NCBI RefSeq assembly: GCF_014138625.1
Contig: NZ_JACJHY010000005.1
Coordinates: 1-64,000 of the forward strand
Source: Aminobacter ciceronei
GTDB taxonomy: Bacteria > Pseudomonadota > Alphaproteobacteria > Rhizobiales > Rhizobiaceae
Direction of reading: 5' to 3'
DNA length: 64,000 bases
Part shown: piece by piece, positions 8,436-16,537 of the stretch
Position numbering within the stretch: the first letter of the stretch is position 1
How the letters are laid out: every line of letters begins with the position of its first letter
Notes under the pieces: generated by a model
The model's input: the letters and a program-made list of their open reading frames with translations, nothing else
Told to the model about the DNA's origin: nothing
Databases searched by the model: none
Position numbers and translations under genes: made by a program

Positions 8436-9140
8436 TCAAGCGGCGATGCGCGGCTCCAGCTCCTCGACCGTGGCGTGACCGCGGAACCCGCCCAATGACA
8501 CGGCTTCCCGCTCCTCCTCGATGGCATGGGCGAAGATCACCGCCGGGTCGGCTTCGAGTTTTTGCATGTGCTTGTGGATGCCGGGGAACTCGCTCGCCAT
8601 GTCGAACAAGTCGAGATCCGAGCCCCAGCGCGCGATGCCGATGAAGTAGGCGTCGGCCACGGTTCTGTGGTCGCCAATCAGCCATTCGCTGTTTTCGAGC
8701 ACGCGCTGCAGGAAGGCGAAGTCCATGGCTGCCTTTTCGCGCGCCATCTTGCGCAGCATGTTGCGCCCGGCGTCGTCGTCTTCGACCAGCTTGAAGGCGT
8801 TCCAGCCATAGCCGAGATCGGAATGCAGCGTGGTGTGCAGGTGGGACAGCATCCAGTTCAGCCGGTCGAATTCCTTGCTGCCCTGGGCAAAGCCGAGGCC
8901 ATTGTCGAGGTCGCGCGCGGCGATGTTGTGCAGGATCGCCAGGCTCTCGGTCAGCGTGCCGCCATCCTCGGTGACCATCGCCGGCGTCTGGCCGAGCGGG
9001 TTGACCCTGGCGAAGGTGCGGGAATGCTTGGCTGTCATGTCTATGCGGTGCAGGCGGTAGGGCTGGCCGAGCCATTCGAGTGCCACGATCGAGCCGAACG
9101 AGCAACCATGCGGCACGCCGTAAAAGAGCACAGGTTCCAT
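8436..9140 (-). CDS. glutathione S-transferase family protein
   Basis: Protein of 234 residues. The N-terminal thioredoxin-like domain (MEPVLFYGVPHGCSFGSIVALEWLG) and GQTPAMVTEDGGTLTESLAI supply the glutathione-binding cis-Pro and Glu-Ser features. A helical C-terminal domain follows from about residue 90. The start at 9140 is chosen because the family begins there; the upstream reading frame is not conserved-looking. It is divergent from an HxlR regulator 110 bp away, with an inverted repeat between them. The usual role is conjugation or reduction of electrophiles; the substrate is unknown. Confidence 0.85.
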   Translation of the reverse strand: MEPVLFYGVPHGCSFGSIVALEWLGQPYRLHRIDMTAKHSRTFARVNPLGQTPAMVTEDGGTLTESLAILHNIAARDLDNGLGFAQGSKEFDRLNWMLSHLHTTLHSDLGYGWNAFKLVEDDDAGRNMLRKMAREKAAMDFAFLQRVLENSEWLIGDHRTVADAYFIGIARWGSDLDLFDMASEFPGIHKHMQKLEADPAVIFAHAIEEEREAVSLGGFRGHATVEELEPRIAA

Positions 9141-9216
9141 GTCATATCCTCTTGAAATCGGACCGCGAGACAGTCGCGGCGTGCCGCAGAACCTATGCAT
9201 TGAACTCGTTCCAACA

Positions 9217-9241
9217 AGTACCTACATTTCGGTAAGGTACT
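9217..9241. promoter_or_regulatory. HxlR operator candidate
   Basis: agtacct (9217-9223) and aggtact (9235-9241) are perfect inverted 7-mers, spaced by 11 bp, immediately upstream of the HxlR start and inside the GST promoter gap. Spacing of about one helical turn between half-sites suits a winged-helix dimer. Confidence 0.6.
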
Positions 9242-9250
9242 GACTTCAAA

Positions 9251-9619
9251 GTGAGAATTGAGGATTTCTTGGCGAAGACGCAGCCAGAAAGTTGTGGCCT
9301 CGGCCCCGCCTTCCAGGTCATTGGCGGCAAATGGAAGGCGTTGATCCTGTGGCTGGTGCACACCGAGCCGCGCCGCTTCGGCGAGCTCAAGCGGCTGGTG
9401 CCCGACATCAGCGAGAAGATGCTGATCCAACAATTGCGCGAAATGGAGGCCGACGGTCTCGTCCACCGCGAGATCTTTCATGAGGTGCCGCCGCGCGTCG
9501 AGTATTCGGCGACGCCGCTCGGCCAGTCGCTCGATGAAGCGCTCGGACCGCTCGCCAGCTGGGGCAAGGAGCATGGCGCCGCCATCGAGGCGCGGAAGGC
9601 GAAATCGCCTGGTCACTAG
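9251..9619 (+). CDS. HxlR family transcriptional regulator
   Basis: Winged-helix regulator of 122 residues. The family signature GGKWKALILWLV is followed by RFGELKRLVPDISEKMLIQQLREMEADGLV, the recognition-helix and wing region. The proposed start is GTG at 9251; no ATG is available upstream in frame. A conserved cysteine near the N-terminus (ESCGLG) could be a redox or electrophile sensor, as in related HxlR proteins. It probably controls the divergent GST gene. Confidence 0.85.
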   Translation: MRIEDFLAKTQPESCGLGPAFQVIGGKWKALILWLVHTEPRRFGELKRLVPDISEKMLIQQLREMEADGLVHREIFHEVPPRVEYSATPLGQSLDEALGPLASWGKEHGAAIEARKAKSPGH

Positions 9620-9644
9620 CTGACATCAAAGCACGGGACGCGCC

Positions 9645-9968
9645 TCAGCCTTCCAGGTCGAGCTTCAGCCGATCGAGAATGCTCATCGCGTGGCTGGCAT
9701 ATTCGCTGATCCAGCGGTCGTGAATCTCTTTGATCGGCATCGAGTTGAGGTGGTTCCAGCGTTCGCGGCCTTCGCGCCGGGCGACCACCAGCTCGGCCTC
9801 CTCCAGAACCTTCAGATGCTGCATCACGGTGCAGCGGTCCATGTCGTCGAAACGCTCGCACAGGGCGCCCGTCGTCAGCGCGCCATCCTTCAGCACGTCC
9901 AGCATCAATCGCCGGCGCGGATGCGCCAGAGCCTTGAAAACATTGTCGTCTTTCGAATCGCTTGACAT
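9645..9968 (-). CDS. ArsR family transcriptional regulator
   Basis: Winged-helix repressor of 107 residues (FKALAHPRRRLMLDVLKDG, then CTVMQHLKVLEEAELV as the recognition region). There is no obvious metal-binding Cys cluster, so it probably belongs to the ArsR subgroup paired with SRPBCC/AHSA1 genes. It is divergent from such a gene, 51 bp away. A perfect palindrome overlaps its own start codon, consistent with autoregulation. Confidence 0.88.
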   Translation of the reverse strand: MSSDSKDDNVFKALAHPRRRLMLDVLKDGALTTGALCERFDDMDRCTVMQHLKVLEEAELVVARREGRERWNHLNSMPIKEIHDRWISEYASHAMSILDRLKLDLEG

Positions 9969-9985
9969 GTTATAATTTTATAACA
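9968..9985. promoter_or_regulatory. ArsR operator candidate overlapping its start
   Basis: tgttataattttataaca is a perfect inverted repeat with 8-bp arms and a 2-bp spacer. Its left end is the first base of the ArsR start codon, and it lies about 35 bp before the divergent SRPBCC start. Confidence 0.7.
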
Positions 9986-10019
9986 CATTGTTGCCGCGTG
10001 CAAGCATAGGAGGCTGACA

Positions 10020-10505
10020 ATGTCCTTGGGGTTCAAGGTTTCGGGACGTATCGCCAAGCCCGTCCACGAGGTGTTCGACGCGGTCGTCAATCCGAAGAAG
10101 CTGAGCGGCTATTTCACCACGCTGAACGGCGCCAGCGCGCCGCTGGTCGCCGGAACCACCGTCACCTGGTGGGGTTCGGTGCCGGTCGAGGTCGACGAGA
10201 TCGAGTTGGACAAGCGTATCGTACTGCGCTGGGACGCCGAGGTGGCCGAGGGCCAGCCGGCCTACAAAACCCGGATCGAGATGGGCTTCGACGTGCTCGA
10301 GGACGGCTCGACCTTCGTTACCATCGGCGAATCCGGCTGGGTCGAGGACGCGGTCGGGCGCAAGGCGTCCTACGGCAACTGCGAGGGCTGGGCGGAAATG
10401 CTGTCGGCGATGAAGGCCTGGCTCGAATACGGCATCAATCTGCGCGAGGGTTTCTACCCCTCAGAGATGCGCGGCGAGTTGCCGACGACAAGCGAACGCA
10501 AGTGA
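10020..10505 (+). CDS. SRPBCC / AHSA1-like domain protein
   Basis: Protein of 161 residues of the START/Bet v1 fold. It opens with GFKVSGRIAKPVHEVFDAVVNPKKLSGYF, and GWAEMLSAMKAWLEYG near the end is the typical C-terminal helix. The family binds hydrophobic ligands. Members beside ArsR regulators have no settled function. It is followed after 11 bp by a VOC-fold gene, so the two are likely cotranscribed under the divergent ArsR. Confidence 0.85.
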   Translation: MSLGFKVSGRIAKPVHEVFDAVVNPKKLSGYFTTLNGASAPLVAGTTVTWWGSVPVEVDEIELDKRIVLRWDAEVAEGQPAYKTRIEMGFDVLEDGSTFVTIGESGWVEDAVGRKASYGNCEGWAEMLSAMKAWLEYGINLREGFYPSEMRGELPTTSERK

Positions 10506-10516
10506 GGAGAAAGACA

Positions 10517-10879
10517 ATGGGTGCCAAGATCGAAGGCGGCATGAACATCGCCATGAAGGTGCCGAGCCACCAGTACGAGGCGACCATCGCCTTTTACCGC
10601 GACGTGGTCGGCCTCGAGGGTATCCCGGAGAAGCTGCCCGCGGTTGGCTTCAAGCTCGGCCCGAACCAGCTCTGGATCGACGAGGCCCCGACCATGAGCC
10701 AGGCTGAGGTCTGGCTGGAGCTGTTCACGCCCGATTTTGCCGGCACGCTCAAGCAACTCGGCGATGCCGGTGTGGTGCGCTGCGACCCGATCGAGCCGCT
10801 CGGCGAAACCTTCCGTGGCGGCTGGATCATGAACCCGGCCAACATCGTGCACATGGTGCGCGAACCCGACGCCTGGTGA
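10517..10879 (+). CDS. VOC family (glyoxalase/dioxygenase-fold) protein
   Basis: Small protein of 120 residues with the paired beta-alpha-beta-beta-beta pattern of the vicinal-oxygen-chelate fold (MNIAMKVPSHQYEATIAFYRDVVGLE; WIMNPANIVHMVREP). The start is the ATG at 10517 after an aggag ribosome site. Metal ligands are not obvious: the usual first His is replaced in this tract, so it may be a binding rather than catalytic member. It is the second gene of the ArsR-controlled pair. Confidence 0.8.
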   Translation: MGAKIEGGMNIAMKVPSHQYEATIAFYRDVVGLEGIPEKLPAVGFKLGPNQLWIDEAPTMSQAEVWLELFTPDFAGTLKQLGDAGVVRCDPIEPLGETFRGGWIMNPANIVHMVREPDAW

Positions 10880-10893
10880 GGCTGGAACAGTTC

Positions 10894-10917
10894 GGGCGGC
10901 GGGCATTCCCGCCGCCC
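10894..10917 (+). terminator. hairpin after the VOC gene
   Basis: Ten-bp perfect GC stem gggcggcggg / cccgccgccc with loop catt, followed by ggtcttg. There is no real T-run, so termination efficiency is uncertain. Confidence 0.45.
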
Positions 10918-10924
10918 GGTCTTG

Positions 10925-11635
10925 TCAAACCGAGTGGATTCGCACTTCGCCATTGGCTAGGAAGCAGGCCTTGTCGAACAGCTTGAGATCCAGCGGATTG
11001 GGCAGCCTGACGTCGCCGAGGTCGGGCATCGTCTTCGTTGCCGGGTCGTAGGAGCGGTCGATCTGCGAGATCATCACGACGATCAGCCCCTTGTCGCGCG
11101 CCAGTGCTCTCAGCGCCCGCACCTGTTCCATCAGCTTCGGATTGTCGCGCTTCTGGTCGAGCAGTTGCAGGTAATCGACCACCACCATCGTGCCGCGCGG
11201 CGCCGAAGCCATGCGCCCGGCGATATGGGCCGCGCTGATGATGTCGGAGCTGTCGAGCTCAAACAGGCTGCCAAACTGCGCCCGGTCGGCGCCGATGGCG
11301 CGGAAGCGATCGAGCACTTCCTTTTCAGTGTATTCGAGCGTGAAGAAGCTGCCGCGATGGCCCGATTTCATCGCCTCGACGGCGAGTTCGAGACCCATCA
11401 GCGTCTTGCCCTGGCCGGGCCGCGCGCCGAGCAGGACCATGTCGCCGGGAGCGAGCCGTGCGAACAGTCTTGCCGCCGGGCGCACGGCAGCGGCCTTGGC
11501 GGCAAGCAGGCTCCAGCCGGCAATGCCTTCGCTGGCTGCCACTTCGTCGAGTGCCTGATGAAGTGGGATCGTCTTCGTCCTGGCCAGAAGCCTGGCCTTG
11601 CGCTTCAGCACAGGAATGGGCGCGGATAGTTTCAT
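10925..11635 (-). CDS. DnaB-core-like RecA-fold ATPase
   Basis: Protein of 236 residues resembling only the C-terminal motor of replicative helicase DnaB. Walker A is GARPGQGKT (70-78); VVVDYLQLLDQKR (151-163) matches DnaB Walker B; SQIDRSYD (190-197) corresponds to the DnaB SQLNR motif. The N-terminal primase-interacting domain of DnaB is absent; residues 1-60 are Arg/Lys/Ala-rich. Start chosen at MKLSAPIP (11635) because the upstream extension is low-complexity. It may be a chromosomal DnaB paralogue or a phage-derived ATPase. It is not the main helicase. Confidence 0.75.
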   Translation of the reverse strand: MKLSAPIPVLKRKARLLARTKTIPLHQALDEVAASEGIAGWSLLAAKAAAVRPAARLFARLAPGDMVLLGARPGQGKTLMGLELAVEAMKSGHRGSFFTLEYTEKEVLDRFRAIGADRAQFGSLFELDSSDIISAAHIAGRMASAPRGTMVVVDYLQLLDQKRDNPKLMEQVRALRALARDKGLIVVMISQIDRSYDPATKTMPDLGDVRLPNPLDLKLFDKACFLANGEVRIHSV

Positions 11636-11822
11636 TGTGCGAACCTCCAGATACGAGCTGTCGTCGCAACCCCTCCTTATGCACGTGCTCGAACAGATGG
11701 TTCGGTGATTTAGGCACCCTGCACGATCAGTACTTTCCCGCTGGAGGGGGGAGGCGTGGGCCGCGCCAGAATCAGATGATAGCCCGGTTCCGGTCGGTGT
11801 GAAATCGCTGGCCGAGACGAAA

Positions 11823-11845
11823 ACGGCGGGCTTTTGGCCCGCCGT
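11823..11845 (-). terminator. terminator of the TerC gene
   Basis: Nine-bp stem acggcgggc (11823-11831) and gcccgccgt (11837-11845). On the minus strand it is followed by ttttcgt. It lies 12 bp after the TerC stop. Confidence 0.7.
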
Positions 11846-11856
11846 CGTCATGTTCA

Positions 11857-12612
11857 TCAGTGGCCGCCACTTTTCCTGCGGCGGTTCCGCTGCAGCATGT
11901 TGAGGCCCTCGACCAGCGCCGAGAAGCCCATGGCGGCGTAGATGTAGCCCTTGGGCACATGATAGCCGAAACCATCGGCAATCAGCGTCATGCCGATCAT
12001 CAAGAGGAAGCCGAGCGCCAGCATGACGATCGTCGGGTTCTTCTCGATGAAGGTCGCGAGCGGCGTTGCAGCCAAAAGCATCACGGTCACGGCGACGATC
12101 ACGGCGATGTACATGATGCCGATCTCGTCGGTCATGCCGACAGCGGTGATGATCGAGTCGATCGAGAACACCAGGTCGAGCAGCAGGATCTGGAAGATCG
12201 CAGCGCCCATCGAAAGCTGCAGCGTACGCGATACCATCTCGTCCTTGTGGTCCTCGGGATCGACCGAGTGGTGGATTTCCTTGGTCGCCTTCCAGACCAG
12301 GAACAGGCCGCCAGCGATCAGGATCAAGTCGCGCCAGGAGAAGCCGTGGCCGAAGGCCGTGAAGACGGGTGCCGTCAGCGCGACGATGAAGGAGATGGTG
12401 GCCAAAAGCACCAGGCGCATGATCAGGGCCGCCCCGATGCCGAGCCGCCGCGCCTTGGCGCGCTGGTGCTCAGGCAATTTGTTGGTCAGGATCGAGATGA
12501 AGATCAAATTGTCGATGCCGAGCACAACTTCGAGCGCGATCAGGGTCAGCAGTGCCACCCAGGCGGTCGGGTCGTTGATGAAGCCGAAATACGGCGCCAG
12601 GAATTCGATCAT
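11857..12612 (-). CDS. TerC family integral membrane protein
   Basis: Inner-membrane protein of 251 residues with about seven helices. The two TerC signatures are present: [15 protein letters not shown] (28-42) and [14 protein letters not shown] (near 147-160), whose acidic residues lie in helices and are implicated in metal binding. TerC proteins export manganese or other cations or are linked to tellurite resistance. The leader upstream contains two palindromes but not a convincing yybP-ykoY manganese riboswitch. The ion is not determined. Confidence 0.9.
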   Translation of the reverse strand: MIEFLAPYFGFINDPTAWVALLTLIALEVVLGIDNLIFISILTNKLPEHQRAKARRLGIGAALIMRLVLLATISFIVALTAPVFTAFGHGFSWRDLILIAGGLFLVWKATKEIHHSVDPEDHKDEMVSRTLQLSMGAAIFQILLLDLVFSIDSIITAVGMTDEIGIMYIAVIVAVTVMLLAATPLATFIEKNPTIVMLALGFLLMIGMTLIADGFGYHVPKGYIYAAMGFSALVEGLNMLQRNRRRKSGGH

Positions 12613-12688
12613 CTAAGTGTCCCCGTTGTTCTTCTGGATACGATGCGAGCGGCCGGCGGCCGCTCGTTCACATGCTACAGTGCCGAGA

Positions 12689-12716
12689 CATGGTGCATCC
12701 GGATAGATGCATCATG
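12689..12716. promoter_or_regulatory. palindrome in the TerC leader
   Basis: catggtgcatc (12689-12699) and gatgcatcatg (12706-12716) pair at 10 of 11 positions around cggata. A second, 19-bp GC palindrome (12647-12665, gagcggccg and its complement) lies nearer the start. Either could be an operator or an RNA hairpin of the TerC transcript. Confidence 0.4.
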
Positions 12717-12774
12717 CTCTAACATATGCTGACGTGCGGCGGGCAAGTAGGTTTCGACTGGCCCCACGTCAATG

Positions 12775-13599
12775 TCAGGACCAGAAGGATGGGACGGTTT
12801 CTTCGAGCCTAGGCCCGCGACGCAATGGCGCAACCCGTTCGGCGAGGCCGGTGCGGTCGGAAATGTCGACGCCGACGCCGCAGATGGTGGCCGGGCCGTT
12901 GGCCGCCTCGAAGCGGCCCTTCGGCACCTTGGACAGGAACCGGTTGAGCGGTTCTTCCTTGTCCATGCCGAGCGAGGAGTCGTAGTCACCGCACATGCCG
13001 GCGTCGGTCAGATAGGCGGTGCCGCCATTGAGGATCTGGTGGTCGGCTGTTGGCTGGTGGGTATGCGTGCCGACAACCAGGCTGGCGCGGCCGTCGACGA
13101 AATGGGCAAAGCACATCTTCTCGCTCGTCGCCTCGGCGTGGAAGTCGATCACCACCGCATCCGCCTGTTCGCCCAATGGGCAGGCGGCCAGTTCCCGCTC
13201 GCCGGCCTGGAACGGGTCGTCGAGTTCAGGATGCATGAACACCCGGCCCATGATGTTCGAGACGAGAACGCGGGCGCCGTTCCTGGCGATGTAGAGGCCG
13301 GAGCCGCGCCCCGGCGTGCCCTTCGGGAAATTGGCCGGGCGCAAGAAGCGTTCCTCACGCGGCGCAAAGGCCAGCGCCTCGCGCTGGTCCCAGACGTGAT
13401 TGCCCGTCGTCACCACATCGGCGCCGGCAGCAAGCGTTTCGCGGAAAATCTCCTCGGTGATGCCGAAGCCGCCGGCGGCGTTCTCACCGTTGACGATGAC
13501 AAAATCGAGCCGGAAATCAGAAATCAGGCCGGGCAGCTGATTCCACACCGCAGTGCGTCCGGCCTTGCCCACCATGTCGCCAAGAAAAAGAAGTCTCAT
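12775..13599 (-). CDS. YmdB-type metallophosphoesterase (TIGR00282 family)
   Basis: Calcineurin-like phosphoesterase of 274 residues. It starts MRLLFLGDMVGKAGR (metal Asp). VNGENAAGGFG, TGNHVWDQ (the GNH metal motif) and VGTHTHQPTAD follow in family order. YmdB homologues hydrolyse 2',3'-cyclic nucleotides and influence global gene expression in Bacillus. It lies between TerC and fau in the same direction; in alphaproteobacteria it commonly sits just downstream of fau. Confidence 0.92.
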   Translation of the reverse strand: MRLLFLGDMVGKAGRTAVWNQLPGLISDFRLDFVIVNGENAAGGFGITEEIFRETLAAGADVVTTGNHVWDQREALAFAPREERFLRPANFPKGTPGRGSGLYIARNGARVLVSNIMGRVFMHPELDDPFQAGERELAACPLGEQADAVVIDFHAEATSEKMCFAHFVDGRASLVVGTHTHQPTADHQILNGGTAYLTDAGMCGDYDSSLGMDKEEPLNRFLSKVPKGRFEAANGPATICGVGVDISDRTGLAERVAPLRRGPRLEETVPSFWS

Positions 13600-13686
13600 G
13601 AAAAATGCTTCTACAGGGCCATTGCGAAATCATGCAAGTGGAGCCGGCCGAATTTGCCCGGAGCGGATTCGCGCCGGCTGATCACC

Positions 13687-14271
13687 TCACGCCGGCTCGA
13701 AACGGCGCAGCCCGCTTTCCGTCAGTATTTCGGGGATGATGACGTCGTGGTTCTCGTCGGGAACGCGCTCGACCTCCTGGCAGTCGAAGGCGATGCCGAT
13801 CAGCCTGGGCTCTATGCCCTTGTCCTGCAGCTTGGAGATCGCCCGGTCGTAATAGCCGGCGCCATAGCCGATGCGGTGGCCGCGTTTGTCGAAAGCCGCC
13901 AGCGGCACCAGCATGATCTGGGGATCCAGCACCTCGGCTTCCTCATGCGGCCCGACGGTGCCAAAACCCATATCGACCATCGGTGCGCCGCGCACCAGTT
14001 CGCGGAAGACGATCGTGTGCTTGTCGAGGATCGCCGGCAGGCAGAGCCGTGCACCATGCTCGCGCAGGGCAAACATCATCGGCCTGACGTCCACCTCCGA
14101 TCGCATCGGCCAGAAGCCCGAGACGATCGTGCCGGGCTCGAACTGCAGATTGTCGCGCGCCGTCTCCGCCATCTCCAGCGACGCTTCGATGCGCCAGAAC
14201 TGATCGAGCGCGTCGCGCCGGGCCAGCGCTTCCTTGCGCAGCTGCTTCTTGATTTCGCGATGGGAAGTCAT
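13687..14271 (-). CDS. 5-formyltetrahydrofolate cyclo-ligase
   Basis: Enzyme of 194 residues (MTHFS/YgfA) that converts 5-formyl-THF to 5,10-methenyl-THF using ATP. The start MTSHREIKKQLRKEALARRDAL at 14271 matches family N-termini. The signature GHRIGYGAGYYDRAIS lies near residue 140, and FWPMRSEVD is the substrate-side region. It is preceded by a 6S RNA gene on the same strand, the arrangement conserved from E. coli (ssrS-ygfA) to alphaproteobacteria. Confidence 0.93.
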   Translation of the reverse strand: MTSHREIKKQLRKEALARRDALDQFWRIEASLEMAETARDNLQFEPGTIVSGFWPMRSEVDVRPMMFALREHGARLCLPAILDKHTIVFRELVRGAPMVDMGFGTVGPHEEAEVLDPQIMLVPLAAFDKRGHRIGYGAGYYDRAISKLQDKGIEPRLIGIAFDCQEVERVPDENHDVIIPEILTESGLRRFEPA

Positions 14272-14344
14272 GCCGGTGTTCGCCCGTTCTGCTGTCGTTC
14301 GCCACGTGTTTGGCACATTGGCCGTTGCACCGGCAACGCGGAAA

Positions 14345-14364
14345 CCGACGCTTTCAGGCGTCGG
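14345..14364 (-). terminator. terminator after 6S RNA
   Basis: ccgacgc (14345-14351) and gcgtcgg (14358-14364) form a 7-bp stem followed by ttt on the minus strand, between the 6S gene and fau. Confidence 0.55.
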
Positions 14365-14390
14365 GTGGGCAGGTTTTATCCTGACAGGGA

Positions 14391-14551
14391 GGTGACGATC
14401 CACACAACCGGTGAAGAAGTCGATCCCGGAGACCTACAAAGTAGGTGGGCGCCGTATGGAAGAACCCACGGGTCCTCCCAGGGACAGCTCCCTAAGGATC
14501 GTTAAGGCCCCGGGGAAAATGCTCTCCTGCCGGGAAGCGCAGACCGTCACC
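14391..14551 (-). ncRNA. ssrS: 6S RNA (SsrS)
   Basis: Global regulatory RNA that binds the sigma-70 RNA polymerase holoenzyme. Several facts agree. The region is immediately upstream of fau on the same strand. The minus-strand 5' end ggtgacggtc (14551-14542) pairs perfectly, with one G-U, to the 3' end gatcgtcacc (14400-14391), giving a closed RNA of about 161 nt, the normal size. Internally there is a large open bulge rich in unpaired bases and a small hairpin cctac(ttt)gtagg. A TATATT box (14560-14555) sits 4-7 bp before the predicted 5' end. Exact ends are estimates. zapA, often the next gene, is not here. Confidence 0.82.
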
Positions 14552-14788
14552 GCCAATATAGGCGCTGTGGCCGCAATGCGCCATGGCAGTGGGACGCTTC
14601 GTGCAAGGATATTTGCGGAGCTGTGGTGTGGAGGGGTTTTTTCATGCTCATGCGCTTTGTTGTCTGTTCGAGCGAGAGCTCTGCCTCCTGTACCGCGGCG
14701 GCCCCGAACGCCTATCACGACGGGACGTCCCGCTTGCCCCACCGGCCACACCTCCCTAGTGTCGGCGCCGACGAATTTGGAGTTTCGC

Positions 14789-15628
<840 letters not shown>

Positions 15629-15632
15629 AATT

Positions 15633-15990
15633 TTGGCGGCATCGTCCGGTGACCTCAGGGAAGTCGAGGTCTCGATCATTCGCTGGGTTGACGACGAACC
15701 GCAGCCGGGAATCATTGAATTCGTCTTGAGCGACCGATCTGGGCGCCAATGGCATTTCCATGAACATGCGCAGTGATTTCGGGAGAGTTGGTGGATGCGG
15801 CCAGCGTCCGTCCGAAACCCGGCACATTGCGTTGCACGGTATTGTCTCAAGGCTGCGATCCGGAAGGACGATCAATAGCGGAAATCGATACGTATCGACC
15901 CTGGTTTGTGGAATCTCTGGAGGGCACCAGTCGATTTGAAGTCATTTCCAGCCAACTGTTGCCCGAAAGCCAGGAGCAGCGATTTGGCAG
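15633..15990 (+). pseudogene. hypothetical protein gene with a frameshift
   Basis: Two reading frames together resemble one small protein. Frame one (from a TTG at 15633) gives REVEVSIIRWVDDEPQPG and WHFHEHAQ, then stops at 15774. Frame two resumes at 15773 with VISGELVDAASV, GTLRCTVLSQGC, YRPWFVESLEGTSRFEVIS. One missing base near 15772 would join them as HAQVISGEL. The second frame then has no stop of its own before the GNAT gene. The intact family is uncharacterised. The 3' end is approximate. A sequencing error is the alternative. Confidence 0.6.
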
Positions 15991-16054
15991 CCTTGGACCC
16001 TTGTCCCATCAGAGATTTCTGAGGACGCTGGTGAATCCAAGGAGAGAGAGCTTC

Positions 16055-16501
16055 ATGACCGACATCACCATCCGCCCGCTCGAGCTTGCCGACCACGAGG
16101 ACTGGCGCCGACTGTGGACCGCCTATCTCGATTTCTACAACACGGTCCTGCCTGAACACATCTACAAGCTCGCCTGGAAGCGCCTGTTCACCGAGGGCGA
16201 GTTCGAGCCCAAGGGGCTGATCGCTCTCGTCGACGGCAAGGCGGTCGGCCTGACGCACTATCTCTACCACCGCTCGGGCTGGTCCGAGGCCAACAATTGC
16301 TACCTGCAGGATTTGTTCGCCGACCCGGAGGCGCGCGGCAAGGGCGTCGGCGCCGCCCTGATCGAAGCCGTGAAGCAGGAGGCCGGCAAGCTCGGCGTTA
16401 CCAATGTCTACTGGATGACCCACGAGACCAACGCCACGGCGCGCAAGCTCTACGATCGCGTCGCTCGCCGCACCGGGTTCATCGAGTACGACCTGCTCTG
16501 A
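16055..16501 (+). CDS. GNAT family N-acetyltransferase
   Basis: Acetyl-CoA-dependent acyltransferase of 148 residues. ITIRPLELADHEDWRRLW opens the fold; LQDLFADPEARGKGVGAALIEAV (about 88-110) carries the R/Q-x-x-G-x-G/A acetyl-CoA loop. YWMTHETNATARKLYDRVA is typical of the subgroup acting on small amines. The ATG at 16055 follows a ggagagag ribosome site. The open frame continues upstream into the frameshifted gene, but the family begins at this ATG. The substrate is unknown. Confidence 0.87.
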   Translation: MTDITIRPLELADHEDWRRLWTAYLDFYNTVLPEHIYKLAWKRLFTEGEFEPKGLIALVDGKAVGLTHYLYHRSGWSEANNCYLQDLFADPEARGKGVGAALIEAVKQEAGKLGVTNVYWMTHETNATARKLYDRVARRTGFIEYDLL

Positions 16502-16537
16502 GGCGACAGGCAATCACTGGCCAGGACCCGCGGGCGA

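Noticed and set aside
12613-12774. Possible yybP-ykoY manganese riboswitch before the TerC gene
   Set aside because: The expected conserved core elements could not be matched by eye; only unrelated palindromes were seen.
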